Assembly: GCA_003660485.1 (NCBI GenBank)
Contig: QMUI01000078.1
Span: 1-5,409 of the forward strand
DNA length: 5,409 nt
Direction: 5' to 3'
Source: Thermococci archaeon
GTDB lineage: Archaea; Methanobacteriota_B; Thermococci; Thermococcales; Thermococcaceae
Positions 5,160 through 5,409 of this stretch are shown here, in pieces. Each line of letters starts with the position of its first letter. The first letter of the stretch is position 1. A model generated the notes under the pieces. It was not told the origin of the DNA, searched no databases, and saw only the letters and a list, made by a program, of their open reading frames with translations. The position numbers and the translations under genes are program-made.

Positions 5160-5409
5160 TCATTTCCTAGCACCCTTAAGCTCCTTCCACTCCCTCTCAA
5201 CTTCCTCGATGATGTCCTTAACCAGTGGCCAGTCATCCTCAATTTCTTCAGTAAGGAGCCTTTGTAGTGCCCTCCTTGATCTTTCCCTAGCCTCTTCGGG
5301 AGTTATTTTTCTTGCGAGTTCCCTTGCCTGTTCCATCATTATCTGGCCGAGAGCTAGGGTTACGGCGTATTTGATGAAGTCAGAGCGGCTCTTGAATTCA
5401 CCCTTCTCA
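5160..5409 (-). CDS. vapB: VapB-like ribbon-helix-helix antitoxin, 5' end outside window
   Basis: Only the last 82 residues are present; the start lies beyond 5409. The visible N-terminal part, EFKSRSDFIKYAVTLAL, is the helix-turn-helix half of a ribbon-helix-helix DNA-binding fold as found in CopG/VapB-type antitoxins; the strand part would be just upstream. The rest is a long charged helical region (RELARKITPEEARERSRR, then IIEEVEREWKELKGARK) suited to wrapping a PIN toxin. The TGA overlaps the toxin ATG as ATGA, showing translational coupling. Proteins of this type neutralise the toxin and repress their own operon. Here the partner toxin gene is broken, so this antitoxin is without a functional cognate in the window. 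It could persist as a repressor or by cross-binding another toxin (inference). Confidence 0.8.
   Translation of the reverse strand, partial: EKGEFKSRSDFIKYAVTLALGQIMMEQARELARKITPEEARERSRRALQRLLTEEIEDDWPLVKDIIEEVEREWKELKGARK

Larger units (their letters stand above)
4532..5163 (-). pseudogene. vapC: PIN-domain toxin gene split by an insertion
   Basis: This is a broken gene for a PIN-family ribonuclease toxin of the COG1569/TIGR00305 type. Codons 1-21 (5163-5101) read MKLVMDTNVALVAMIRPQGL plus Ala, with the first catalytic Asp in MDTN. The frame is then interrupted by about 207-210 bp of foreign DNA and resumes at 4893 with NSLLISLLDKQHF, then SSEALEEL (conserved Glu) and CHDKDDNKWLKIAYEAKA (conserved Asp pair) to 4648. 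A second lesion follows. About 20 nt that should encode the ADYIVTGDxD-type motif are missing (size inferred from the family), a TAG appears, and the C-terminus resumes in another frame at 4645 as GDLLSLRNENKI up to RPIEFLKEELRKTC, stop 4532. Without the lesions the protein would be about 148 aa, normal for the family. The start overlaps the antitoxin stop (ATGA), a typical toxin-antitoxin coupling. The toxin is surely inactive. Confidence 0.85.

Noticed and set aside
4969..5163. A 64-aa minus-strand protein with Cys residues (CVCCNRCG) that could be called a small zinc protein
   Set aside because: Only the first 21 residues are real PIN toxin; the Cys-rich remainder is antisense reading of the inserted element.
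4865..5242. Minus-strand 125-codon open frame across the toxin start and the insertion
   Set aside because: It is Arg/His/Pro-rich, lies out of frame with both vapB and vapC, and is a by-product of the GC-rich insert.

Overview
The window looks like a chromosomal accessory region of a hyperthermophilic archaeon, most likely of the order Thermococcales (Pyrococcus/Thermococcus). The evidence is two archaeal-type AAA ATPases with DUF234-like and DUF4143-like C-termini, archaeal TATA boxes about 25 nt ahead of expected transcript starts, AGG/AGA/ATA-rich codon use, GGAG/GGTGAG ribosome sites, and a vapBC-type toxin-antitoxin pair. This assignment is an inference from style and gene families; no database was searched.

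Layout. Positions 1-1417 (+): a DUF234-family ATPase, preceded by two tandem 12-bp palindromes, the second of which overlaps its start codon. Positions 1430-2085 (-): two small unrecognised genes, tail-to-tail with the ATPase, plus a startless remnant frame. Positions 2137-3399 (-): an intact AAA_14/DUF4143 ATPase with a good promoter (TATA inside a palindrome) at 3435-3460. Positions 3500-3620: a short + strand reading frame with a strong hairpin that may be a relic of a transposon end, then T-runs on the minus strand that can terminate transcripts. Positions 3678-4531: a gene graveyard. It holds a minus-strand gene with several frameshifts whose C-terminal block is related to the protein at 1671-1970, a startless minus-strand frame, and a broken plus-strand gene. 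Positions 4532-5409 (-): a toxin-antitoxin operon, with a vapB-like ribbon-helix-helix antitoxin (cut by the window edge) overlapping by ATGA a PIN-domain toxin gene.

The most interesting point is that the PIN toxin gene is split by about 210 bp of foreign DNA (about 4894-5103). Removing it rejoins the reading frame of the PIN protein exactly. The inserted piece is T-rich on its left and about 60% GC and strongly hairpinned on its right. It carries on the + strand a 41-codon open tail ending at the right junction, and a TATA-like box sits 25-30 nt before the GC-rich part. This is the architecture expected of an internally deleted IS200/IS605-type element that has kept its tnpB 3' end and the overlapping guide RNA (omega RNA/reRNA) but lost the nuclease gene. 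If so, it is a solo guide RNA locus sitting antisense in a toxin gene.

The two ATPases look functional. The small genes are of unknown role. The toxin is inactive (insertion plus a second small deletion), which leaves the antitoxin without its partner in this window.
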